In this document: positions 25,118 through 36,356 of the stretch, piece by piece
How positions within the stretch are numbered: position 1 is the stretch's first letter
Layout: every line of letters starts with the position of its first letter
NCBI GenBank assembly: GCA_003586115.2
Contig: QVOM02000073.1
Location: forward strand, 46,175,469-46,239,468
Origin: Salvator merianae
Taxonomy: Eukaryota; Chordata; Lepidosauria; Squamata; Teiidae
Direction: 5' to 3'
DNA: 64,000 nucleotides
Made by a program: the position numbers and the translations under genes
The notes under the pieces: model-generated
The model's input: the letters and a program-made list of their open reading frames with translations, nothing else
Told to the model about the DNA's origin: nothing
Database searches by the model: none

Positions 25118-25460
25118 AATAATGCCTGCGTATTGAGATCTCAAGGAGAGGGCCATCTTGTAGTTCCTCTTCTCTCAGAGTTGCAAAGGGTAGGGACACA
25201 CAAGAGAGCCTTTTCTGTTGTGGCCCCCAGACTCTGGAACAACCTCCCTCTGGAGGTTTACCAGGTGTCTACATTATATGGGTTTCGGGCCTGGTTAAAC
25301 GATACCTCTTCACCCAGGCCTTTGATGTTTAGCTTCCTCTGAGTGTTGTCCTGTCAAGGAGGGTTATATTTTAAATATACACATTTTACTAATTTGGCCT
25401 TTCCTGGGATCTTTTGGTGAAGGGCAGGATATAACTTCTTAAAATAAATAATAATAAACA
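25118..25460 (+). mobile_element. L2-like LINE 3' end
   Basis: It encodes RAFSVVAPRLWNNLPLEVYQ, the conserved C-terminal region of L2/CR1-like ORF2. A 3' untranslated end with GGTGAAGGGCAGGATATAAC and AATAATAATA repeats follows. 5'-truncated, not functional. Confidence 0.8.
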
Positions 25461-25552
25461 AGATGAGAATGTCTCCAGAGCCCCTCCTTTTCCTTACACC
25501 TTCTGTGGGGAGGAATGAAAATTGTCTCCTGACAGACTGGACTTTGCCACTT

Positions 25553-25757
25553 AGGGCCTTTCACTTTTCACACTTTCACACTTTCCACCTTGGAATGTTC
25601 AATTCTGAACATTCCAAGGTGGAACAGTCACCATGGTACGGTGACCATCAGCACTGCAAGGCCTGGAACATGGTCTGCACTTCATTAAGTGGCCCTAGCT
25701 GGAAAATCAAAGCTTCCATGTTAGTGTAGCCAGGAGCAGGTAAGTGTATGTGAACAG
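25553..25757. mobile_element. Short DNA transposon with a terminal hairpin
   Basis: GGGCCTTTCAC at the left leads into a perfect hairpin at 25,584-25,622 (CCACCTTGGAATGTTCA, a 4-base loop, and its complement). The right end near CAGGTAAGTGTATGTGAAC resembles family ends. Boundaries are approximate. Confidence 0.55.
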
Positions 25758-27409
25758 CATTCTCCTCACTTCTAGGTCCCCCGCAACCACCGAAATCCTC
25801 CATTGTGTGGGTCTTGCTACAGACTCACATGTACACACAGTGCATACACACCTGCGTGTGTATAAGAATACAGACATATGACACCCACACCCAAACGTAC
25901 ACACACCCTACTTATGTACCCTTATTTTCTTTCCCTTGCCCCCTCAAACAGAAGTATATGGTATATTTGCACACATACTCTACATGCATTTTAATGTACT
26001 ATATTCAATATAATATATCCTGCTGACTATCAGGAGGAAAACCAATAGGTATATTTGCACTGAGATAGAAGCAATATATTTTGCCGGCCTTGTGCCCTAT
26101 AGATCCACTAAAGATATAGAGGGGAATTTCTAAAATGATTCTAATCTTTGCTTATGAGACCTTGGCTGAGTCTCCATTTACTAAACAACATATACATCTT
26201 CAGCCGCCACATTTCCATCTGTGGCAGCCAGAAGCTCCCTGTGACAGGAGCACTGCCCCAATGCATGGTGTGAAGGGTATGATTTCATACCCTCAGTGAG
26301 AACACCTTGATCTCTGTGTCATCAAGAACACCCATGCTTCAAAATCGAGCTCTGGGATCGCCCTGCAGTGCTGTGAACAAGGCATTTTCACCAAGGCACC
26401 TGCCTTCTAGCCCATTCTGCATTTGAATGGGTTGACAACTGATTTCAAAACTGGTACCAGTTTAAAAATCAGTCAAATGTTCCAAATAGCATGGTGGTAA
26501 TTCCCTTCCCATAATAACTGCTTCCCAGATACAACTACCAGGAGGTGGTTGGCTTTGCCGCTATGCATGTTTTTGAGTTCCAGGTTGTGCAATAGAAAAG
26601 ACCCATTTAGCTTTCCTGCTCCAGGGTCCACTCTGCCCTAGCCACATTCCTCTTCACTTTCCCACATCCTCAATAGTCTTCAGAAACGGAAACACAATTT
26701 TTCACTGTTTGCACCCTAAGGGAACGAATATTAAAAAAAAAAAAAAGGTGTAAGTATTTGCACATCACCTTTCCATGATCTTGTTTAAGGAATGACAACA
26801 TATTGAACCTAGATCCACTCTGTCTTCCTGAAAATAAATTCCTGCCAGTACAAACGCAAGTCTCTCTCTCTCTTCTGCTCATACCTCAGTCACAACAGTG
26901 CAAAACATTTTAAAACTAGGGCAGTAGATTAAGCATGCTGTTGTTAGACTAAAGTTCCTGCTGTCCCTGGACCTTGGCATGGTGACCAAGACTGATATGA
27001 GATGCAGTCTAACAACAATTGGAAAGCAACACCTTGGCCATCCCTGGGTAGTTGGGACTGAGTTAGGAAGGAATACCAGATTGCTCAGATTCTTTCACTC
27101 TTGCTTGGGCAAGTTTCTACCTTTCAGTTTAACCTATCTCATTGACTTGTTGCAACAAAGACAGTCAATGATTCTTCGATACCTCTTGATGCAGGGATAT
27201 AATGCAAGCCAGACCTCAACTTTTGCAAACAAGTAATGCAAAGCTCATTTGCTTTCACCAGCAAATACTTCAAGAATAAATTCTAGCAAGTTATATTATT
27301 CATATCAGGTGCATATGTGGTAGAATGTTGCTGGGCTTTGTGTGTCTGGCTACAGCTAGATTCCATTTTAGGGCGGAAAACATAGGTTATCATGCATTTC
27401 CTCCCAAGT
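25758..27409. other. Unassigned non-coding DNA
   Basis: No gene seen. CA-rich low-complexity sequence near 25,830-25,915 and a poly-A run at about 26,733-26,746 are the only notable items. Confidence 0.5.
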
Positions 27410-27773
27410 TGCTTTAGCTGTGACCATCAGCAGGATACCAGCATTTGTGGTGCAAATGTTGGACTCCTGTGCTCAATCTGCACCGCGACAGCAGCCAGGA
27501 TACGTCCAGCCACTATCATGGTGATTGGCAGCACTGTGCAGCATGCAGGCACGATCACATGATTGTGTACGTACAGGCGCCAAATGCAGCATGGCTGTGC
27601 ATTCAAAATGCAGATGCACTTTACCGGGAGCTGGCTATCAGCAGCTGGTCAAGTTGTGGAGCACAAATTAGTGCTCCACAGCAATCTGTGATTGGGAGCA
27701 GTGATATGCGGAGGCACTTTGCAAGCGAGCATCCCTGACGCTCACTAGTGCAAAGTGCGAACAGGTCCAAAGT
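27410..27773. mobile_element. GTGCGAACAGG-end DNA transposon
   Basis: The right end CAAAGTGCGAACAGGTCC matches the family TIR. Interior blocks (CAGCAGGATACCAGCATT; GTGATTGGCAGCACTGTGCA; CGCACTAGTG-like sequence before the end) match 20,865-21,362 and 24,673-25,067 in reverse order. The left end is not clear. Confidence 0.6.
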
Positions 27774-28685
27774 CTCTTCCTCTCTCCTAGGGACAATGTA
27801 AAGATGCACAATTCCACTTAAATACTGGGATCAAACTTGAGGGTGAGTGACTATTTTGAAACAGTTATTTGCATGCCCCTATGAAAGACACTGAATAAGG
27901 ATTAATACAAATCTTGATAATTAAGGTTTCATTGAAGTGAAGTGATTTTGAAATCAACGACTTGCTATGGCAGTCCTTGCAGGTGACTCTGAGTCTTCCC
28001 CTGGATGCCAACAAAGTGTCTGAACCCCTCCTGCTTGGAGAAAAGGTGCAACCACAAAGGGGATGCCCATGTCCTACAAACAGAGTTGAAGGGCCAGGTG
28101 AGGAAGGGACCAATTAGGTTGAAGTACATGGGAATCCAGTGGAAGCTCAAAGCCTTCCTAAACCTCCTGAAGTGGGAGGTTATATGCAGGGAGATCAGAA
28201 CTTCTTAACATGTCGTCATTTTGGATTTCCAAAGATGGATCCAAAATAGAAGATGGGGAAGTTACACACTTCCAAACAGAAAAAAGTGTGTGTGTGTGTG
28301 TAATGATATAATTTCAATGCAAACAAATTTCTGTCTGTTTTTCATTAAAGAAGCAGATCTTTGTTTATAAGAGGCTACAATCGAAACTCATTATGAAAGT
28401 TTCAACAGAACAAACATAGCTCATAGCATGAGAAATAACTCTGCTATATTTATTGCTCAAACCCACAAATATTTTATATTTCCCTGTTTCACCCATGAAG
28501 AACAGACTAATTTTTCCACTAATGTTACTCCTATGTTTATTGCAAGATACACAAGAATCAGATGAACACTTATACATTTATCCAGGCATTTGATGGGTAG
28601 ACAGTTATCTCTTCTGACCTTGATTACTTAAACTCAATTTTCCTGGCTTTTTAAGCAGGCACAAGTTTGTCATTGGTCTCACTGG
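27774..28685. other. Unassigned non-coding DNA
   Basis: No gene seen. A short (TG)n tract lies at about 28,287-28,301. Confidence 0.5.
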
Positions 28686-29758
28686 GGCTGTGTTCCGACA
28701 CGGCATTTAATCAGTTTACAGGCTGTCTTCAGTTCCCGCTGTCCCGACATGATCTTGCCGTTCCGTAATTTTTATGGATTAAATTGGCGAAATCCGGATT
28801 ACTTTGTCTTCGGATTTAATGAACTCTCAAGCTGTTCCAGATCGCTAGCACGCTTTACTTTGTGCTGTGGGCACGGGGAAAGCAATTATTTGAGAGGGAC
28901 CGTACTGTTTTGGGGGGCGTGCAGAGGGAGGGATCCCCATTTTGTGCCGTCCAATGAGAGACTTTGTGGGTGGGCAGGAAGCACACTAGTTTCCTCTGCC
29001 TCCATTATCACCCCTTCCCTCGCTGCCAGGGGAAAAGAAATCGTCCTCCTTCTTCGCTAAGCTGTGGTCCTGCCAGGAAGAAATTAAAGACTTTCTCCAC
29101 TTCCGTCTGCTCTTTAAAGGAAAAAATAAACTGCGCCTGTTTGGAGTTTTGCTGTGGTCAGCACACAGTTAAAAATAGTAGAGCCCCCCCACGTTCCCTC
29201 CCCACTTTTTCCCTTTGTTATGGACCTCTCCCGCTACTTTTAAATTGCGCAGTTGCGCTAAAGTGAATCAGCAGGATAGCAGAACTGTGCATTTCAAAAG
29301 CTTAGTTAAAGTGAAACAGCAGGATAGCAGAACTGCGCATTTCAAAAGCTTAGTTTTTTAAAGTTCATAGTTTTAAAGTGAACGTAGTTTTTAAGTTCTG
29401 CTTCGGTAGACAGAGGCTGCAGGGAGGAGCAAATGGCGAATGACTAGTAATGCTGCCAAGTTAATCCATGTTCTGAGGCAGCAGTGGGGACATGCAGAGA
29501 GCGGAGCTTGACTTTCCCGCCCCTGTGACGTCAAGGTTTGAACGTTGGGACTGCAGCCAATCGCTGACTGCATAGGGAGGAGAATTTGATGAGGGGTGGA
29601 GGCAGAAAGGGTACTGCCAAGCACGGGAAATATCAGTGTGGGAACGAGCAAGCACGAATTGACTCCGTGTTAAAATGTAACTGTGGGAATGACCAGAAGA
29701 CGAATTCACTGCGTGTACTCTTCTATACGGATTACATTGACGATGTCTGACCGCGGCC
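28686..29758 (-). mobile_element. ~1 kb TIR element, copy B (inverted relative to copy A)
   Basis: It starts GGCTGTGTTCCGACACGGC, and the complement of its end is GGCCGCGGTCAGACATCG. Reverse-complementing it gives copy A almost throughout, including the TGACGTCA site (about 29,525) and the two tandem 48-bp units (29,261-29,356). It carries about 120 bases more than copy A, mostly around 28,900-29,180. No transposase frame. Confidence 0.75.
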
Positions 29759-32364
29759 TGGGTGAATTGGGGTTATACCGTAGCAGATCATCCATCCACA
29801 CCACACCACCATTACTCGACTGTCCAGCAGCACTAATGACTCCGAGCAGGAGTTAAGTTGGGCTGCCTCCAGACAGAGTCAAAACCCTGTAATTATTTCA
29901 TAATTGTACCTGATTTGCCAGATGTGATCATGAGCTTCCAGTTACAGACCCAGAATATAGACCTGATTTTCCAGGTTATCATTATTCCGGTAAACTTAAC
30001 TATCATTGCGCAATATCCTATTATTCGGGAATTGCAGCTCTGTCTGGATTACTGCACAAGGAAGTAGAATGAGAGTTTGAAATGAGCCGTCACTACCTGG
30101 AAATAGTTCGCATGATCCTGTTGGTTATGTTTACAGCATGACAGGAGAGTTAGGTCACGTGGAAAGAAAATCTCACAGCTGTAATGTCATTCCGCTGCTG
30201 CAGCAAATGCTAAAATGCAGAGTATCATTCTATTGTCTAGACAATGTGTGATAATTCCAGATTGGCTTTATACCAGTAAATCAATAAATTGCAGAATAAA
30301 TACGTGATGCCTGAGGAGACCTAGGAGACCGTGATTTAAGAGGAACAGGCTAACTCTTACACCCACGTGTCACAATTTCACTGCAAACTATATTGCTTGG
30401 CAACTACACTGCATCAAAAACAAAAATATTTCTACGGCTTAAAACATTAATCCTTTACAGAAAGGCCTTGACTCAGATTTCTGAAAATCTCATCACTTCA
30501 AAAACAACATATGTTACACACAGAAAGTAACAATTGAAGGTTGGGTAAATCTGAGCAATGGAAACACTGATTCATATATTGCATGCTCAGATATAGGGTC
30601 AGGGATACTTACTCATATCATAGTAATATACTGAGAGCATAAGCACAGTTTCTGATTGATTGGTGTCAAGTAAATAAGCTTTTTTCATTTAAAAGATAAG
30701 GGATTGCCAAGTTTTTTTATTAGCATTAGACACCCCTTGAAAAGCATTATCAAAGCAAAGCAGAGACTAAAGTGAACAGATAAAAAGGGGGGGGGGGAGA
30801 CAAGAATAACCTCTTCATGGAGCATTCAAATTAGAACATACGAACACAGCCCAAAAATGCCCGTTAGCGGTAAATGTCACTGGATTTGTGTGGAAAGGAG
30901 AAAGAGCAGTACAAATGGCACTATGCCCACTGCCACTGCCCCTCAAGATTGAACTGGCTTGGTCTTGATGGACAGTGAAAGCCACCACCAGCTGTGAAGC
31001 TCTTGATGTCTGGAGGCACCATCAAACACAGGAAATGGCACCATGTGTTTGATGAGGTCACTGAGGAGACAAGTAGGTTTCCTCAACTGGCAGCATGGCG
31101 GTGGTGCGACCACTGACAAGTGCGGGGAATAGCTCTCAGAGCTGTTTCTCCTTCTCTGACATCCAGGTGCTGTAAGGACCACTTATCATGGCCATGGCAG
31201 CAGGGCAAGTGTGGATCCATGCAGATGCAGAATTCATCCAGCATACCAAATGCACCATGAGGGTGCAGGACTTAATGAAAGAAAACTAAGGTGGAGTAAC
31301 AGACATAGTCTATTAAAATTACAGCTGACCATAATAACATCATAGTGCTTTGTCGGGGGGGGGGGAAGTGAGATTATCATTTAGGTCTTTAAAAATTCTT
31401 TTCGGACTTACATACATTAGTTTTTAATAGTCAGTGGTATCAAATTAATATCCAGAATGTATTTGTCTGATGTCATGTGTGATGCTTTAACCCTCATGAG
31501 TTGAGGTGGAAAAAAAAAATGTAAACAGTGGTGTTGTTTTATAGTCCACTTACTTCAATCCCTGTAGTATATGCAGTATTGGCCTGATTTCCTGTGTGTC
31601 TTAAAACTGAGCTACTACACAACTTCATACAGAACATATATCTACGCTTTCAGGTCATTGGAATATAAAGTTACCCATATTGATGTGGGTTAAAGCCAGT
31701 CTCCTTGCCTCTGTCCGCACAGTGATGTTGACCAGGGTTAGCAGGGGATGGAAAGCAGCCTGCAAGTGGTGAAGCAAGGGGAGAAAAGGCAGAGTTAATT
31801 GTAAGCAAAACATTACAAGGGTCTAATCCTGTACACACTCACACAATGAGATTAGAATCTTCCTTCCTTCCTTCCTTCCTTCCTTCCTTCCTTCCTTCTC
31901 AACATTATCTGCAAAATGCACTTTCCTGTTAAAATGAAAAGGAAAGACTTGCATCACTTGTTTCAAAATAGGGTTCTAGAATCAAAGGTTGTTCCTGTTT
32001 AGCCTTTCCCTCAGCTGAAATAGTTCTGATAGACTTCTGACTAGAGGCATTTCAGACTTCAGACAGAAGGTGTCACTTGCCTCAAATGACTAAACTCAGA
32101 AATGGAAAAAACAAAAACAAAGCTAAGTACAAACACACAAAATAGAGTTCTTCTTTTGTAGATTTCTAACCTTTTGGAGTTTAGCACTAGGAAGCTGAAA
32201 AGCAAGACAGGCATATGTCTTCAGGGATTACATGAATCTGTGTTTCTAAAAGTAGTTCTCATTCCTTAATGTACGTTATGACCCCAACTATATGATTGCT
32301 GCTGTTCAAGAGGAATGCAAAAAATGGAAAGACATGTTAATGAGGTTCAGGTGACAACAGTAGC
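29759..32364. other. Unassigned non-coding DNA
   Basis: Contains GGCTGCCTCCAGACAGAG at 29,863, which resembles the terminus of the element at 42,858 but has no partner end nearby. A (TTCC)n tract lies at 31,859-31,898 and short G runs near 30,787 and 31,357. No gene seen. Confidence 0.5.
31859..31898 (+). repeat. (TTCC)n microsatellite
   Basis: About ten perfect TTCC units. Confidence 0.95.
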
Positions 32365-33092
32365 CAGAAGTGCTTACCTCCATCTCCAGCTGGTTCACCA
32401 GCTTCGGACAAGTAATCCACAATTTGGCCACAGTAATCCACATTCTGGTAATTTCTAGGCTAGACTACTGTATGTACTCTACATGGGTTACCCTTGAAGA
32501 TGATCTGGAAGCTGGAACTAATGAAGAAAACAGCAGCTTGTCTGCTAATGGGAGTCTCTAGCTGGACACACATCATGCTCCTGCTAAAAAATAGGCAGCA
32601 GCTACCTATTTGCTACAATGCCTGATTTAAGGTGTTGATGTTAACATATAAAGCCCTACATGGCTTGGACCCCAAATATCTAAAGGAGTGCCTTCCCTTC
32701 AAAAAACCTGCTGAGCCATTAAGATCAGAAGGGAAGATCTTTCTTTTAGTTCTGCCACCCCCCGAGGCACAAGGGGTGGTGGCACACAAGAAGTCCTTCT
32801 CTGTAGTGTCCCCCAGGCATTGGAATAGTCTTCCTCTGGAGATCTACCAGGCACCAATGTTATATGGTTTTTGGCACCTGGTTAAAACATGTCCCTTCAG
32901 CTAGGCTGTTAATGCTCAGCTTCCCCTGAATGTAGCCCTGCCAGGGCAGGGACCATAATGTATTTTAATGCATTTTTATTCTGTTTTTATTAATATGGGA
33001 TTTTCTATTGAGGGCTGTGACTGCCCTGGGCCCTTCAAGTAAAGGATGGGATACAAATGCAAGGAAATAAATAGGTAAATAAATCAATAGAT
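32365..33092 (+). mobile_element. L2-like LINE 3' end
   Basis: Readable codon blocks include SRLDYC, LMLTYKALHGLDPKYLKE, then KKSFSVVSPRHWNSLPLEIYQ, in the order expected for the end of L2/CR1-like ORF2. The 3' end GGATGGGATACAAATGCAAG with AAATAAATA repeats follows. Several frame breaks. Confidence 0.85.
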
Positions 33093-34189
33093 GAGTCCAG
33101 CTTTCCCAGAATCCTATCTTTCTTTTCAAGATGCACAGAGAGGACCCATAAGATTCTAGCTGCTGTAACTTGGCAGAGGTTTAGGGGAATATCTGGTGAG
33201 ATTCAAGGAGTTGGATAGGATTACCTGCAGTTGGACATGAACTAATCAAGTTCCGTAACCCTTACCCAAATAACATGAACCAGGAAAGAAAGGAGAATGA
33301 GTTAAGATCAGGTGAATTTCTTCAGTTTTTAAAAAATTTGTAACAGGTTACTGTTCTGAGAAGAAAGGATCATCTGGGAGTTTTTTAAAAAACACACAGA
33401 AATTCAAGATCACGCATCTGTTCACTGTGATCCCATAGAGCTATTTTACTGCCCTTTGAGGAAAGATCTTTGCTTCCTTCAGTTTTATAGCATTATAGTT
33501 ACAACTATTGTTTTTGATTCATAGTTTCCCTAAGCAGAACTCCATTCATAAAGTGTTTCCACTTCTGGAAGAGCAGAAGATTGTTTTCCCCTCTTCTTTC
33601 TTTTTCCTACAGTTTGCTATGCCCCTATGATGAGCTGAATGGCATGTGGGAGGCAATGGCCCAGACTGTCAGAATCATCACCCTAGGCCCAGATTCAGGA
33701 GCAAGGCAGGACATAACTTCAGCATGTTCTCAAGCTTTATTGCGATAACAGAACACAAGGATTACAAGCAAGCATTAGACATACAAAGCATCCCAGGTCA
33801 ATTCAATTTCCCATGCCCACACTGCTCAGCATAACTCAGCTCAAGGTTCCCCAAGCAACCTGTGTTCCCAGGCCTTATTATCTGCATACCAGGTCAGCCA
33901 CCAGGAAGAGGAAACGTTGGGTCTGTGAGAAAAGCAAGCAAACACTTCTGTCATTTTGAAACAGGCAAGATGGCAGCACAGTGGACATGCTATCGACACA
34001 AACCTTCTTCTCTATCCCTTCTAGCTGGCTGGGTTTTCTGCTGGAATTCACTTTCTCTCTATTAATGATATGGGCACTGGTGAGCCAATAGTAATATTAT
34101 TGAGGAAAATAAATCAATAAATTTAAAATATCTATGTAATCAACAAAAAAAAGAAAAAAAGAAAAGGCATATCTAGAATACCACTGTAA
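33093..34189. other. Unassigned non-coding DNA
   Basis: No gene seen. The segment beginning TGTCAGAATCATCACC at 33,668 has some look of a long terminal repeat, but no matching end or duplication was found. Confidence 0.45.
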
Positions 34190-34715
34190 CAGACTGTGGC
34201 CCTCTGCACTTACCTGCTGTTGATCCAGATCAGGGGGACTGGATTAGCCCAGCCCACTGATCCAGATTGTGGGGAGGCATTGGAGGGAGCAGTATGGTCT
34301 GCACTGATGGCACTGATCCAGATTATCCCATGCCATGGTCGCAAAGCGTGTATGAGCTTCATAGCTGTACCTTCATGCCCCATGCCTCCAAAGGCTAGGA
34401 TAGTCCATTCCCAGCCTTGAGGCCTCTGGGAGGTGCTTTTCGACAGCACCATATGGTGTACACTATGGCACCCCAGTACTCCTGAACACATGAGGCATGC
34501 CTTCTGCATGCCTCCCATGTTCTGGATTGGGACTGCTGGTCCTTCTGGTAAACCCAATTAACTTGGGTCTACCAGAGATCTGGAATAAGGCCTCCCTTAA
34601 TTCTGATCTTGCTCTGTCACCTGCAGACCAGCAGATCCATGCAGATCTATGTGGCCTAGAAGTGAACTAAACAAACCCTTAACATGGATTAAGGATTCAT
34701 GCAGAAAGGCTCTAT
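34190..34715. mobile_element. GGCC/GTGCAGAAAGG-end DNA transposon
   Basis: Ends TGGCCCTCTGCACTTACCTG and ATGCAGAAAGGCTC are related inverted repeats. The interior shares GATCCAGAT, TGCCATGG, AATTAACTTGGGTCTACCAG and the CAGAGCAAGATC-like block with 43,952-44,437 and 54,460-54,826, in opposite orientation. No coding capacity. Confidence 0.75.
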
Positions 34716-34739
34716 GAGAAAGACAAGCTAAAGAGGCAG

Positions 34740-34865
34740 CTCTTCTGGGTATCTTACTGTTTTAACTTGTTTCCAATGTTGTTTTTACCTATTTCAGTTG
34801 TTGCAATCCAGTCTGAGATTTTAGGAGATGGGTCAGGATATTAATGTAAATAATAAATAAATGAT
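34740..34865 (+). mobile_element. LINE 3' tail (L2/CR1-like)
   Basis: GTTGCAATCCAGTCTGAGAT, then AATGTAAATAATAAATAAATGA, is the usual LINE tail pattern. No coding part. Confidence 0.4.
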
Positions 34866-36340
34866 GGAGTGAAAGAAAGTACACAGAAAGGAAGTCATTG
34901 GGATGAGCCAGAACTGAACAGGTGTGTTTTCAGACAATACTTGGACATAAAAATAGAGAAGGAGAATCGGATTTCTGGCTGGATAGCATTCCAGTGATAA
35001 GGAGCTATATGAGAAAAGAGACACAGATGGGAAACAGAAACTGAAATCCAAGACAGGATAAAAAATACGAGTACCTTCAAAGAGTAAAATATGTACAAGA
35101 AATACACAATGGGGATTTGCGAATGGGGTAGAAATGATAGCTATAGTGGAAGATCATAGATATTTGAAGATAAGCAAAAGTACTATAAGATGAAAAATCA
35201 AGAAAGGCTAGTAAAGCAAAGGTGTGATGGAACCGAAATGTCAGTCAGCACGTGCTGAAAGATCAGCAGAAGGCTCAAATGGTAGTAATGCAGAAAGTCT
35301 GTGTCTCTCGACAAGAAGTTTAACATATTAGTGCAAAGTCCCCTAAACATACAGAGACACCAGCCTAGGAGTTTCCAAGGTCACATGTGCTGGGCCAACA
35401 ATGGGAAGTTGTCGCCTGTATCCATATAGTCTTCTCAGCCTATGAGAGCTTACCAACCTAGTTATGCCTCCTGGGATAGAGGAGTCTGTATGCGGTTTTA
35501 TTATGAACACCCACCCGTCTCAAGTATGTGTGTGATTAGCTGATTGCCCTGGTTCAGTGGGGGCCAAACAGGATTTTTGGGGGGTCCCCTTTGGCCATTG
35601 GGTACCTCTTTTTGCCTATTTCACTGTGTCCACTTGTTTTCCAGTTTGGAGAGGTGTGAGATGGTGTTAAAGAAGCTGCCTTTACACATGTGTCTGGAAC
35701 CATTCCCAGAAACATATTCTAACATATTGGAGCTGATCCCAAGAGAAGGGAAACAGCTGATCTGAATACAAAGTTTCTTTACTGAGATTTAAAAGGAACA
35801 GATGTAAAAAGCACACAGGAAATAACTTTCACACTTTCACTTTTGGGTGATTTAGTCAAAATAGTAGGCAGCAACTCAACTTGTAACTACTGGCAAAGAG
35901 ACAAAGAGACACTTGGTAGCACACAAGTTTCCCAGACCAGTTTCCCACCTGGCCCCAGGGTGGGATTTGAGGTGCAAGAGTAGGTCCCCTGAGTTCAGAC
36001 TAGTTGGGACTGGATGAGGAACATCAAGGCTAGTGTCCAAGCACTGACAGGTAGGGGAAGTTTGGATATGTGCAGCAACCATATTAAGATGGTAAACAAT
36101 AAGTACCTACATTTTGGAGCAGGAGCTACAAAGTAAGGTGATGAGCTTATGGGGGCTGGCCCAATGAGAGGAAGCCTTTCAAATCCCCCACCATTTCCCT
36201 ATCTATCATCAGTCAGCAGGATCTTGTCCGTTTTCAAGTCCTCTTAAAAGAGACTGAAGTGTGCTCTTAACTCCAAAATTGTGTTTGATGTCTTTGTTTG
36301 GGTCCAGGGATAACCTCCAAGCTCTGGGAATGAGTCAAAA
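34866..36340. other. Unassigned non-coding DNA
   Basis: No gene, RNA gene or clear repeat seen. Confidence 0.5.
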
Positions 36341-36356
36341 AACACATATTGAAACT
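36341..36356 (+). repeat. L1 target-site duplication, left copy
   Basis: AACACATATTGAAACT, identical to 40,408-40,423. It marks the 3' boundary of the antisense L1. Confidence 0.92.

Noticed and set aside
21898..29758. Inverted pair as the ends of one large composite transposon
   Set aside because: The outer flanks show no matching target-site duplication, and each copy has its own TIRs, so two independent insertions are simpler.
33668..34070. Possible solo LTR beginning TGTCAGAATC
   Set aside because: No matching CA end, no target duplication and no internal retroviral sequence seen.
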